Of a stretch of 32,207 bases of DNA, positions 9,122 through 18,064 are shown piece after piece. Made by a program: the position numbers and the translations under genes. The notes beneath the pieces were generated by a model. The model made no database searches, was not told the DNA's origin, and saw only the letters and a list, made by a program, of their open reading frames with translations. Source of the DNA: Bacteroidetes bacterium HGW-Bacteroidetes-14 (lineage in GTDB: Bacteria; Bacteroidota; Bacteroidia; Bacteroidales; UBA932); assembly GCA_002842655.1 (NCBI GenBank), contig PHDP01000010.1, forward strand, positions 1 to 32,207. The letters run 5' to 3'. Numbering within the stretch: position 1 is the first letter of the stretch; every line of letters begins with the position of its first letter.

Positions 9122-10408
9122 ATGAAAAAGTTTTTACTTAAAGGAATACTCAAAGACAGAGGCAGAAGTTTGCTGCCCATCATAGTGGTGGCTACAGGAT
9201 CGCTACTCACGGTGTTTTTGTACAGCTGGCTAACCGGGGTTATGGGTGAATCCATAGAGATGAATGCGAATTTCAATACCGGAGAGGTAAAGGTGATGAC
9301 AAAAGCCTACGCAAAAGATGCCGATCAGTTTCCCAACGACCTTGCAATTCTGGACTCAGAGGCTCTCATTACTCAGCTTAGAGAGTTTGAACCAGGGGTT
9401 GACTGGGTAAAGAGAATACGATTTGGCGCACTTGCTGACTTTCCCGATTCTCTTGGAGAGACCAGAGGGCAAGGCCCTGTAATCGGATGGGGAATTGATC
9501 TGTTAAGCAGCAACTCAAAAGAGCCGCAAAGATTCAACCTACAGAGCTCATTGGTAAGAGGCGTAATGCCCTCCAAAGAAGGAGAGGCACTAATTACAGA
9601 GGAGTTGGCAAAGAAGTTCTCAATAAATCCCGGAGAGAGTTTTACACTCTTTGGTTCGACAATGGATGGAGGTTTTGCCTTTTACAACCTGACAATATCA
9701 GGCACCATTATTTTCGGAGCTACAGGGATTGACAGAGGGGCTGTGGTTATGAATATAACAGATGCTCAAAGAGCCTTTGGTATGGAGGGTGCAACGGGAG
9801 AGATTTTAGGTTTTCTTCCTGACAGATATTTCAATATTGAGGGTGCAGAGGATATTAAAGCCAGATTTAACGCCTTAAATTTAGGGGCGTCAAATGGTGA
9901 ATCCGATGAATTTGCCCCTGTTATGATTACTCTTAGAGATCAATCCGGAATGGCAGAGATGCTTGACTATACAGGTGCCGTAAGCGGACTTATGATATTT
10001 ATATTTGTCTCGGCAATGGCAATTGTACTTTGGAACGGCGGCCTACTGGGAGGATTAAGAAGGTATTCGGAATTTGGAGTGAGGTTGGCAATGGGAGAAG
10101 ACAAAGGACACATCTACCGTTCATTGCTTTATGAGGCACTCATGATAGGAACAATTGGTTCAATTATAGGTGTAGCAATTGCCTTACCGGTAGTTTTCTA
10201 TATAAATGTACACGGAATAGATCTGGGCGGCATGATGCAGAACGCAACCATGATGATGCCAACCGTGGTAAGAACCCATATTACTCCCACAACCTATTAC
10301 ATAGGGTTTATACCTGGAATATTCTCAATGATACTTGGAAATGCACTGGCAGGAATTGGGATATACAAACGCCAAACTGCCAGACTCTTCAACGAACTTG
10401 AAGTCTAA
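9122..10408 (+). CDS. ABC transporter permease, FtsX/MacB type (second)
   Basis: Same topology; YSEFGVRLAMGEDKGHIYRSLLYEALMIG motif; 20 nt downstream of the first permease. Confidence 0.9.
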   Translation: MKKFLLKGILKDRGRSLLPIIVVATGSLLTVFLYSWLTGVMGESIEMNANFNTGEVKVMTKAYAKDADQFPNDLAILDSEALITQLREFEPGVDWVKRIRFGALADFPDSLGETRGQGPVIGWGIDLLSSNSKEPQRFNLQSSLVRGVMPSKEGEALITEELAKKFSINPGESFTLFGSTMDGGFAFYNLTISGTIIFGATGIDRGAVVMNITDAQRAFGMEGATGEILGFLPDRYFNIEGAEDIKARFNALNLGASNGESDEFAPVMITLRDQSGMAEMLDYTGAVSGLMIFIFVSAMAIVLWNGGLLGGLRRYSEFGVRLAMGEDKGHIYRSLLYEALMIGTIGSIIGVAIALPVVFYINVHGIDLGGMMQNATMMMPTVVRTHITPTTYYIGFIPGIFSMILGNALAGIGIYKRQTARLFNELEV

Positions 10409-10437
10409 TTAATAGAAACTGTTTAAATAGTAAATAG

Positions 10438-11199
10438 ATGAAAAATATTTTAATCAATAAAAGCCCTATCGCCCGAATTGCTCTCGTAATTATGTCTTTA
10501 TTAATTACTTTACACATAAACGGCCAAGATGGAAAGGAAATTCTTGAGCGAATTGACCAAAACCTATCCTCAAAAAACAGAATTATTGAATCATCAATGA
10601 CAATTCATGGAAGAAGGTCAAGCAGAACAATAACTTCAAGAAGCTGGACAGAGGGAGATAAAAAATCTTTTACCGAATACCTCACTCCTGCATCAGAGGC
10701 CGGCACAAAAATGCTAAAACTGGATGGTCAGTTATGGATTTATACCCCATCGGCAGACAGAACAATTCAGATTTCTGGTCACCTCTTAAGGCAATCGGTA
10801 ATGGGCTCTGACCTCTCCTACGAAGATATGATGGATGACAGAAAGCTCAGTGATGTTTATAATGTAACAGTTACCGGCAAAGACACACTGCAAAAAAGAG
10901 ATGTACTTGTGTTGGAGCTTGTGGCCAAAGTGAGCGACGTTGCATATTACAAACAAAAAATGTGGATTGATGCAGAGAGATTTGTCCCGTTAAGGCAGGA
11001 GATGTACGCCAGAAGCGGTCAGCTGCTCAAAAGGACAGAATTAACTGATGTCAAAAAGATTCAAAACCGCTGGTACCCGTCAAAAGTTGTTTATAAAGAC
11101 ATGCTTAAAGATGGCAAAGGCACCGAATTTGTTACTACATCTATAAAATTTGACCAGTCCATTCCAGACCACATTTTCAGTAAGGCATCTCTCAGATAA
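10438..11199 (+). CDS. Outer membrane lipoprotein-sorting protein (LolA-like)
   Basis: Signal peptide, then SMTIHGRRSSRTITSRSWTEGDKKSFTEYLTPASEAGTKMLKLDGQLWIYTPSADRTIQISGHLLRQSVMGSDLSYEDM, typical of the COG2834-like LolA-fold family. Confidence 0.88.
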   Translation: MKNILINKSPIARIALVIMSLLITLHINGQDGKEILERIDQNLSSKNRIIESSMTIHGRRSSRTITSRSWTEGDKKSFTEYLTPASEAGTKMLKLDGQLWIYTPSADRTIQISGHLLRQSVMGSDLSYEDMMDDRKLSDVYNVTVTGKDTLQKRDVLVLELVAKVSDVAYYKQKMWIDAERFVPLRQEMYARSGQLLKRTELTDVKKIQNRWYPSKVVYKDMLKDGKGTEFVTTSIKFDQSIPDHIFSKASLR

Positions 11200-11214
11200 A
11201 CATATTTAAGAGAT

Positions 11215-11246
11215 TTTGCTCAAGTCCGTTAATTAATCTAAATTTG
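11215..11246 (+). promoter_or_regulatory. Bacteroidetes-type promoter (TTTG-N20-TAAATTTG) upstream of sppA
   Basis: TTTG 11215-11218, 20-nt spacer, TAAATTTG 11239-11246, 28 nt before the sppA ATG. Confidence 0.65.
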
Positions 11247-11271
11247 TTGGATTAACACTGTAATTAACGGA
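11225..11271. repeat. 11-bp perfect inverted repeat TCCGTTAATTA...TAATTAACGGA around the -7 element
   Basis: Arms at 11225-11235 and 11261-11271 are exact reverse complements, 25 bp apart. Confidence 0.85.
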
Positions 11272-11274
11272 TAT

Positions 11275-13041
11275 ATGAAAAATTTTCTGAAAATAATAGC
11301 CGGCACATTCATAGGATCACTCCTTGCAATGGTGCTCGGCTTCTTTATTCTGCTTGGGGTAATCGGCTCAGTAGCCTCCCTGTCGAGCAGTACTAAACCG
11401 GTAGTACCAAAATCGGCTGTGCTGTCACTTAATTTTAGCACCAAAATAACAGAGCAATCTGTAGAGGACCCATTTGCTATGTTCAGCCCTTTTGGCGGTA
11501 CCGATTCCAAAACTCAGGGGCTGCTTAATTTTATCGAGACTATTGACAAAGCAGCAACCGACAATGCTATTAAATTCATCTACATGAATGTAACAAACCT
11601 TAATGCCGGCATAAGCCACATTGAGGAGGTAAGATCGGCGCTTGTAAGATTCAGGGAGAGCGGCAAACCAATAATAGCTTACGCTGATAATTTCTCACAA
11701 CCGGCTTACTATCTTGCAACTGCTGCAGATAAAATCTACATGAATCCGGGCGGAATGGCCCCGTTGACAGGACTAAGCATGAGTTCACTCTTCTTTAAAG
11801 ACCTTCTTGACAAAGCAGGGCTGGAGGTTCAGCTTATACGCCACGGCAAATTCAAAGCTGCAGCAGAGCAGTTTATCAGCAATAAAATGAGTCCCGAAAA
11901 CAGGGAGCAGATTCAATCTTATATAGATGCAGTCTGGAAGACCTGGGTTGATGACATCTCTGCTGCCAGAGGAATTACACCTGAAAGAATCAACCAAATG
12001 GCAGATAATCTGGAGCTTCATTCGGCATCAAAAGCACTGGAGGCGAATATTGTAGATGGCCTTATGTACAAAGACAAACTGGTGGACACTTTGGCTAAAC
12101 TATTTGGAGTTGAAAACGAGAAGGATCTCAAGATGATCTCTTCAACCGATTACTCAAAGGCAACATACAAGGTGAACTTAAAAGAGAAGAATAAAATAGC
12201 AATCATTTATGCCGACGGTGAGATTGTTATGGGAAAATCTGATGAGAACATTGCATCGGACTCTTTCATAGAGCATATTTCTAAAGTGAGAAAAGACAGC
12301 ACAATCAAAGCTGTAGTATTCAGGGTTAACTCTCCCGGAGGATCTGCTCAAAGCTCAGACATTATTGACAGAGAGCTTGCTCTTCTAAGAGAGAAAAAGC
12401 CTGTTATTATAAGCATGGGTGATTATGCTGCATCCGGTGGTTACTGGATAGCAGCAAAGGCAGACAAAATTATAACAAACAATACCACACTTACAGGCTC
12501 AATCGGAGTATTCAGTATGGCTCTGAACATTCAGAAGGGACTCAAACAACATCTGCATATAAATGCTGAAACCGTTACAACTAACCGTTACAGTGATTTA
12601 ATGTCTGGTTACAGGGCTCTCCAAGATAAAGAGGTTGCCTTTATTCAGGCAGCTATAGAGGAGATATATACCGATTTTATCAATCTGGTAGCCGAGGGCA
12701 GAGAGATGACCGCTGAAAAGGTTGACGAAATTGCACAGGGCAGAATATGGTCAGGACTTGACGCCATAAAAATTGGTTTGGCAGATGAGCGCGGAGGCCT
12801 TAAAGAGGCATTGAATGCTGCGGCAGGTATAAGTGGAGTGGAATCTTACAGAATTGTTGAATATCCTGTAAAGAAGACACAGCTTGACAAACTAATGGAG
12901 ATGATCTCAGACGGAGCATATGCTGCAAAAGCGGTATCAAATCCAGAGATATTAATGGAGAATGCCTATATGTACCTGAAGAGTGAGAGTGGAGTTAGAC
13001 ATTTCGCAAGATTGCCTTTCAATCTTACTCTGCAAAACTAA
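11275..13041 (+). CDS. sppA: Signal peptide peptidase SppA, 67K type
   Basis: 588 aa; N-terminal TM; duplicated S49 domain; VFRVNSPGGSAQSSDII and MGDYAASGGYWIAAKADKIITNNTTLTGSIGVF catalytic motifs. Confidence 0.95.
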   Translation: MKNFLKIIAGTFIGSLLAMVLGFFILLGVIGSVASLSSSTKPVVPKSAVLSLNFSTKITEQSVEDPFAMFSPFGGTDSKTQGLLNFIETIDKAATDNAIKFIYMNVTNLNAGISHIEEVRSALVRFRESGKPIIAYADNFSQPAYYLATAADKIYMNPGGMAPLTGLSMSSLFFKDLLDKAGLEVQLIRHGKFKAAAEQFISNKMSPENREQIQSYIDAVWKTWVDDISAARGITPERINQMADNLELHSASKALEANIVDGLMYKDKLVDTLAKLFGVENEKDLKMISSTDYSKATYKVNLKEKNKIAIIYADGEIVMGKSDENIASDSFIEHISKVRKDSTIKAVVFRVNSPGGSAQSSDIIDRELALLREKKPVIISMGDYAASGGYWIAAKADKIITNNTTLTGSIGVFSMALNIQKGLKQHLHINAETVTTNRYSDLMSGYRALQDKEVAFIQAAIEEIYTDFINLVAEGREMTAEKVDEIAQGRIWSGLDAIKIGLADERGGLKEALNAAAGISGVESYRIVEYPVKKTQLDKLMEMISDGAYAAKAVSNPEILMENAYMYLKSESGVRHFARLPFNLTLQN

Positions 13042-13046
13042 ACAGA

Positions 13047-14693
13047 TCAGTTGATTATTGTAATTTCGAGAATATTTTTGGTATGAGCGGTAATTTTATA
13101 CCGCTCATCTATTCTCTGGCCAATGAGCGCAACTATTTTATCTCCTGAAATCATTACAGGCTGATAGCTTTTACTCATCTTATCCATTTTAATATCTGTA
13201 AGATAGTCGCTAATCTTTTTGTATCCGGTCATTCCAAGAGGCATAAATTTATCACCATCTGACCATCCCCTGCAAATCAAAGGATATTCCAGTAAGTCGG
13301 CATCCAGCAACAGAGAGGGCTCATTTACCTTGTAGTTTTTTCTTATTGCAGAGACTGCAGAGATATCTGTGCTTCCAAAAAGATCAGCAGTGTATTCAAT
13401 CTTTCTGGGGCCATCTTTAAACTTAAATCCTATGGGCTTTGGATAAACAGAGATGCGTAACAAGAATCCAAGTATTGCGTACTCCTTTAGCTCTCTGCTG
13501 CCTTTCAGTGAAACCTCAAATAACTCATTTTCTAAATCATGCGTCTCAACCTCTTCGGTATTGGAATCAACAACATCACTATTTGACTCTACAGGCTGTA
13601 CGGGTGATACTGCATCTTCAATCTGCTCTTGCTGATCGTCCAGCAGGTATTCCGTTATGCTCTTCTCGTTATTGTCCGGATGCGTTTTCTCCTCAAAATC
13701 AACCAGTGAAATTCCCAGACCACTTTGACTCCTGGCTACCCCTTTCGGGTAAATAAGAAGATACTCCCTGTCTTTTAGCACAAGATGGCTGTCAGAATGA
13801 AACTCTTTGCCCGGCTGACCCTCCAGAGAACTAAAGATCTGCTCAACTTGGTCGGCATTGAAGCCATACTCTGATAAAATCATATATAACCAGTAGTCGG
13901 GCCTTCTCTCTTTTAAAAGCCTGCTTAACTCTATCCTTGAGCTCTTTTGGTCAAGAAGTTCAGCTTTTTTTGTAATATAAAGCTCCTCCAAAATGTCGGC
14001 AGCAGCCTCCACATTTGACATATCTTTCTCAACAGTATCAAGAAACGATGCATTTATCATCTCAAATTCGGGAAATACCATATTCCTGAGTCTGTTACGG
14101 GAATAGTAGCTTTGAGAATTTGAACTATCTTCTCTGAACGGGATGCTCTCCTTTTTGACAAATTCAGCAATCTCTCTACGGGTTATGCTGAGCAAAGGTC
14201 TAATGATTTTTCCGTTTTTACGGCGGATACCGGTTAACCCCTGTATTCCGGTTCCCCTTAATATATTAAGAAAGAATGTCTCAACGGAATCATTAAGGTT
14301 ATGTGCTACCGCCAGATAATCATACGAGTGTTCTGACATTAGTAAATCGAACCAGCCATACCTCAAGTCTCTTGCAGCAACCTGCGTGGAGACACCCTTT
14401 ACCCTGCAATACTCCTTGGTATCAAAAACCTTTGAAAAGTACATTATACCTCTCTCTTCTGCCCAATCCCTTACAAGCTCCTCGTCACCGTCGCTCTCCT
14501 CTCCCCTTAATGAAAAGTTAACTGTTGCAATCGCAAAATTTCTGTAAAATATTCTGTGAAAAAGGTGAACCAGACACATAGAGTCAATCCCTCCGCTCAC
14601 CGCAACCAAAATTTTTGGATTATCGGGTGACGCCGGGTGTATCTCCTGAAGTCCCGTTAATTTTGAAAGGGACTCTTTAAATTTTAAAAGCAT
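13047..14693 (-). CDS. tilS: tRNA(Ile)-lysidine synthase
   Basis: PP-loop VAVSGGIDSMCLVHL; AHNLNDSVETFFLNILRGTGIQGLTGI; C-terminal TilS region WSDGDKFMPLGMTGYKKISDYLTDIKM. Confidence 0.93.
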   Translation of the reverse strand: MLLKFKESLSKLTGLQEIHPASPDNPKILVAVSGGIDSMCLVHLFHRIFYRNFAIATVNFSLRGEESDGDEELVRDWAEERGIMYFSKVFDTKEYCRVKGVSTQVAARDLRYGWFDLLMSEHSYDYLAVAHNLNDSVETFFLNILRGTGIQGLTGIRRKNGKIIRPLLSITRREIAEFVKKESIPFREDSSNSQSYYSRNRLRNMVFPEFEMINASFLDTVEKDMSNVEAAADILEELYITKKAELLDQKSSRIELSRLLKERRPDYWLYMILSEYGFNADQVEQIFSSLEGQPGKEFHSDSHLVLKDREYLLIYPKGVARSQSGLGISLVDFEEKTHPDNNEKSITEYLLDDQQEQIEDAVSPVQPVESNSDVVDSNTEEVETHDLENELFEVSLKGSRELKEYAILGFLLRISVYPKPIGFKFKDGPRKIEYTADLFGSTDISAVSAIRKNYKVNEPSLLLDADLLEYPLICRGWSDGDKFMPLGMTGYKKISDYLTDIKMDKMSKSYQPVMISGDKIVALIGQRIDERYKITAHTKNILEITIIN

Positions 14694-15670
14694 TATTTTT
14701 TAAAATTGCCGAATGTGTAAGAGAATCCAACAGAAAATATCTCTTTTAGCTGCAACCTTGGCGACAGTTCTCCCTCTTTATTAGCGATTAATATGTCGTC
14801 ATCATAAACAAGGTTGGTCCTAAGGTTGACAGAAAAGTACCTATTTATTTTGGAATCTACAAATAGATCCCAATACACCTTAATGTTTTTTGGAGAGCCC
14901 AGGTAGTCCGAAAAGAAATTAAGGGTAGATGATATGTTTGTATTTTGTAAAACCTTGTTTTTGTATTCAATTTTTAACTGCGCTCCCAACTCCAGTTTTG
15001 CGCCTTGGTCAACTTTATTACCATATCGTGTCCTAAGTTCAGGAACAGTTACCACAACCAAATTTCCGGTCAGTGGAGAAAAGTTTAAAGATATTGGCTT
15101 TGCCGGTTTGTAGTCCATACCCACACCCAATGAGAAGTATGCAGGTGCCAATAAACCTGACACAAGTCGCGGATCTGCATTAGCAGGGAATGTATAACCG
15201 TTTGACATTTGAGTTCTAAGGTTAAAACTTGCCGAAGCAAAAATCTTTTCATATGCTTTATAGCCCACCTTACTATCCAGTATAAACTTATCGTCACTCT
15301 TTTTATACCTGTCACCAAATGACTGAATAAAACCATATCCAATCTGAAGGCGATTCTCCCAGAACATTTGCTCGAAAGTATAATTTCGGTAAACATTTAC
15401 ATAGGCATTTAGAGCAACATTATTCAGTCCACCCGACGCCCAGTTAGTAAGAGATAGCTGCGAAAATCCAAGCTGCAAAAGAGTTCCCTTTGTCCATCTG
15501 CTTGGCGGAGGTGGAGGTGGAACAAGTTCGGGGATCTTAAATTTTGAAGCAATTATAACACTGAGCTCATGAGCGACACTAAGCTCTTTTTTTTGTTGAA
15601 CCTCCTGTGAATATGCTGTTAAAAAGCAAAATGAAAGAATAAATACGACCAGAAAAGACCTCTTAAGCAT
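14693..15670 (-). CDS. DUF3078-like outer-membrane/secreted protein
   Basis: Signal peptide MLKRSFLVVFILSFCFLTAYSQ; WTKGTLLQLGFSQLSLTNWASGGLNNVALNAYVN is typical of the Bacteroidetes DUF3078 family; stop overlaps the tilS start (TAATG). Confidence 0.85.
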   Translation of the reverse strand: MLKRSFLVVFILSFCFLTAYSQEVQQKKELSVAHELSVIIASKFKIPELVPPPPPPSRWTKGTLLQLGFSQLSLTNWASGGLNNVALNAYVNVYRNYTFEQMFWENRLQIGYGFIQSFGDRYKKSDDKFILDSKVGYKAYEKIFASASFNLRTQMSNGYTFPANADPRLVSGLLAPAYFSLGVGMDYKPAKPISLNFSPLTGNLVVVTVPELRTRYGNKVDQGAKLELGAQLKIEYKNKVLQNTNISSTLNFFSDYLGSPKNIKVYWDLFVDSKINRYFSVNLRTNLVYDDDILIANKEGELSPRLQLKEIFSVGFSYTFGNFKK

Positions 15671-15707
15671 TCTATTAAAATATTTGTTTAAAAAGTTACC
15701 TAATTAA

Positions 15708-16409
15708 TTAACCCTCGTCAAGCACATCATCTGTGTTGTACTTGTACCCTACCCTTTTACCGGTCTGTAATTTTGAACTCTCAATTTTATCATTTATCTG
15801 CTCTACACTTGCAACCTTTACAAGATCAAATGGTGGCACCAAAAGGTCAAAAGATAGTGTATACAGAACAGCTGATTCAACAACAGACACCAACTCTTCT
15901 CTTCCTAGTTGCTTACTTCCGAATGAACTTACAACATTGTCAGCCTGTCTTTTGCCCTCTACCAGGAATTGTTTGTCTCTGTTGACGAAAATTCTTGCCA
16001 CCAGGTAGCCCAGATCTTCTGATCTGTTGTCTTTTAGTGAATCTGCAAGAAAATTGTAAACACTAATGATACCGCATAATCCGTTTAATGGCTCTTTTTT
16101 TACATAATCGCTATTCCAGACCGAATGTTCGCGGTCAAAAAGGAAGATATCGGAGTGCATGCTAAAAATAAGAACATCATCTGCAAACTTAAGCTCTGCT
16201 TCAAATTTGCCTCTGTCCCTGTATTCAAGGCGAACCCTTCTGTCATTATTGTCCAACAGGTCGTTAAGGTCATTACTCATTTCACTGAGAATCTCCTTTA
16301 ACTGTGCAAAAACTTCTGCTGTCTGATTGAAGACACTAAGTTTAATTTGTGATTTGTTGTTTAATCCCGACAGTATCTCCTGCTGTCTGGACGGTAAATC
16401 TGCTGCCAT
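15708..16409 (-). CDS. Conserved hypothetical protein
   Basis: 233 aa intact ORF, in line with proS on the same strand; no motif I recognise with certainty. Confidence 0.75.
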   Translation of the reverse strand: MAADLPSRQQEILSGLNNKSQIKLSVFNQTAEVFAQLKEILSEMSNDLNDLLDNNDRRVRLEYRDRGKFEAELKFADDVLIFSMHSDIFLFDREHSVWNSDYVKKEPLNGLCGIISVYNFLADSLKDNRSEDLGYLVARIFVNRDKQFLVEGKRQADNVVSSFGSKQLGREELVSVVESAVLYTLSFDLLVPPFDLVKVASVEQINDKIESSKLQTGKRVGYKYNTDDVLDEG

Positions 16410-16460
16410 CTTAAATATAATTATACTGATTCGTAAAATTAGAAATATAATTCTTTATTA

Positions 16461-17936
16461 CTAGTATGCACGGGCAAAAATTACCCTGCCTTTGGATGGG
16501 TTTCCGCTGTAAATACACTTACCCTCCTCAGGTGAAGGCCCGTCTAAAGGAATACAGCGTATAGTCGCTTTTGTCTCTTCTTTAATTTTTGTCTCAGTTT
16601 CGGAAGTTCCGTCCCAGTGACACATAAGAAATCCTCCCTCCTCTATTTTTTGTTTAAAGGTCTCGTAATCATCTACATTGATAGTACTCTCCTCTCTGAA
16701 TTTTAAAGCTTTTGCATAGATATTCTCCTGAATATCATCAAGTAGAGATAAAATGTGATTTTCAGTTCCTTCAAACTCTCTAGACTCTTTTGTCAGATTA
16801 TCTCTTCGTGCAATTTCCAGAGTGCCGTTTTCAAGGTCACGAGGCCCCATGGCCACCCTTACAGGCACACCTTTCAACTCCCATTCGGCAAATTTGAAAC
16901 CTGAGCGGAGGTTATCCCTATCGTCAATCTTAACCGAAAGGTTAAGTTTTTCCAATCTTGTTTTAAGTAGCTCCATTTTTTCGATTACCCTTGAATGCTC
17001 CTCCTCTGTTTTAAAGATAGGAACCATAACAACGTGAATTGGAGCAAGCTTTGGAGGTAGAACCAAACCGTTATTATCACTGTGTGCCATTACCAACGCA
17101 CCCATTAATCTTGTTGAAACTCCCCAAGAAGAGGCCCATACATATTCAAGTTGCCCCTCTTTGTTTGCAAACTGTACATCAAACGCTTTAGCAAAATTCT
17201 GTCCTAAAAAATGAGATGTGCCGGCCTGTAACGCCTTACCATCCTGCATTAGTGCCTCTATGCACAAAGTATCAAGAGCCCCTGCAAACCTTTCGCTTTC
17301 TGTCTTTCTTCCTACAATAACCGGCATTGCCATGTACTTCCTGGCAAATTTTGCATAGACATTCACCATTTTATTGGTCTCTTCAATTGCCTCTTCCATA
17401 GTAGAGTGAGCTGTATGACCCTCCTGCCACAAAAATTCTGTAGTTCTCAAAAAGAGCCTTGTACGCATCTCCCATCTAACAACATTAGCCCACTGATTTA
17501 TAAGAATAGGCAGGTCTCTGTAGCTCTTTATCCAGTTACGATAGGTGTTCCATATAATTGTTTCAGAGGTGGGCCTTACAACAAGCTCCTCTTCAAGTTT
17601 GGCATCAGGGTCAACTACAACCCCCGGACCGTCAGGATTGGCCATAAGTCTGTGGTGTGTAACAACTGCGCACTCTTTGGCAAACCCCTCTACGTGCTCG
17701 GCCTCTTTGCTCAAAAACGATTTTGGAATAAACAGCGGAAAGTACGCATTAACGTGGCCTGTCTCCTTAAACATCTTGTCAAGTTGTGCCTGCATCTTCT
17801 CCCAAATTGCATAGCCATAAGGCTTAATAACCATGCATCCCCTCACTGCTGAGTTCTCAGCCAAATCTGCCTTAATTACTAGGTTATTATACCATAGTGA
17901 GTAATTCTCCTCTCTGTTGACAATCTCTTTTGCCAT
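16461..17936 (-). CDS. proS: Prolyl-tRNA synthetase, archaeal/eukaryotic-type class II
   Basis: 491 aa; class II motifs [60 protein letters not shown]-terminal RCIPLDG...[18 protein letters not shown]. Confidence 0.96.
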   Translation of the reverse strand: MAKEIVNREENYSLWYNNLVIKADLAENSAVRGCMVIKPYGYAIWEKMQAQLDKMFKETGHVNAYFPLFIPKSFLSKEAEHVEGFAKECAVVTHHRLMANPDGPGVVVDPDAKLEEELVVRPTSETIIWNTYRNWIKSYRDLPILINQWANVVRWEMRTRLFLRTTEFLWQEGHTAHSTMEEAIEETNKMVNVYAKFARKYMAMPVIVGRKTESERFAGALDTLCIEALMQDGKALQAGTSHFLGQNFAKAFDVQFANKEGQLEYVWASSWGVSTRLMGALVMAHSDNNGLVLPPKLAPIHVVMVPIFKTEEEHSRVIEKMELLKTRLEKLNLSVKIDDRDNLRSGFKFAEWELKGVPVRVAMGPRDLENGTLEIARRDNLTKESREFEGTENHILSLLDDIQENIYAKALKFREESTINVDDYETFKQKIEEGGFLMCHWDGTSETETKIKEETKATIRCIPLDGPSPEEGKCIYSGNPSKGRVIFARAY

Positions 17937-18007
17937 TTTCTTACATTTAATTTACAATAAACTGATAAATAGTTGAAAATACATTCCAAATTGGTATGAT
18001 TTTTGAC

Positions 18008-18015
18008 TACATTTG
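18008..18015 (+). promoter_or_regulatory. Possible Bacteroidetes -7 element (TACATTTG) for the repeat-rich lipoprotein gene
   Basis: TACATTTG matches TAnnTTTG about 50 nt before ATG 18065; no good -33 TTTG at the expected spacing. Confidence 0.4.
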
Positions 18016-18064
18016 CAATAAAGGCACAAAAGTACAAAATAATTTAAAACAGAGGAGGCATACG

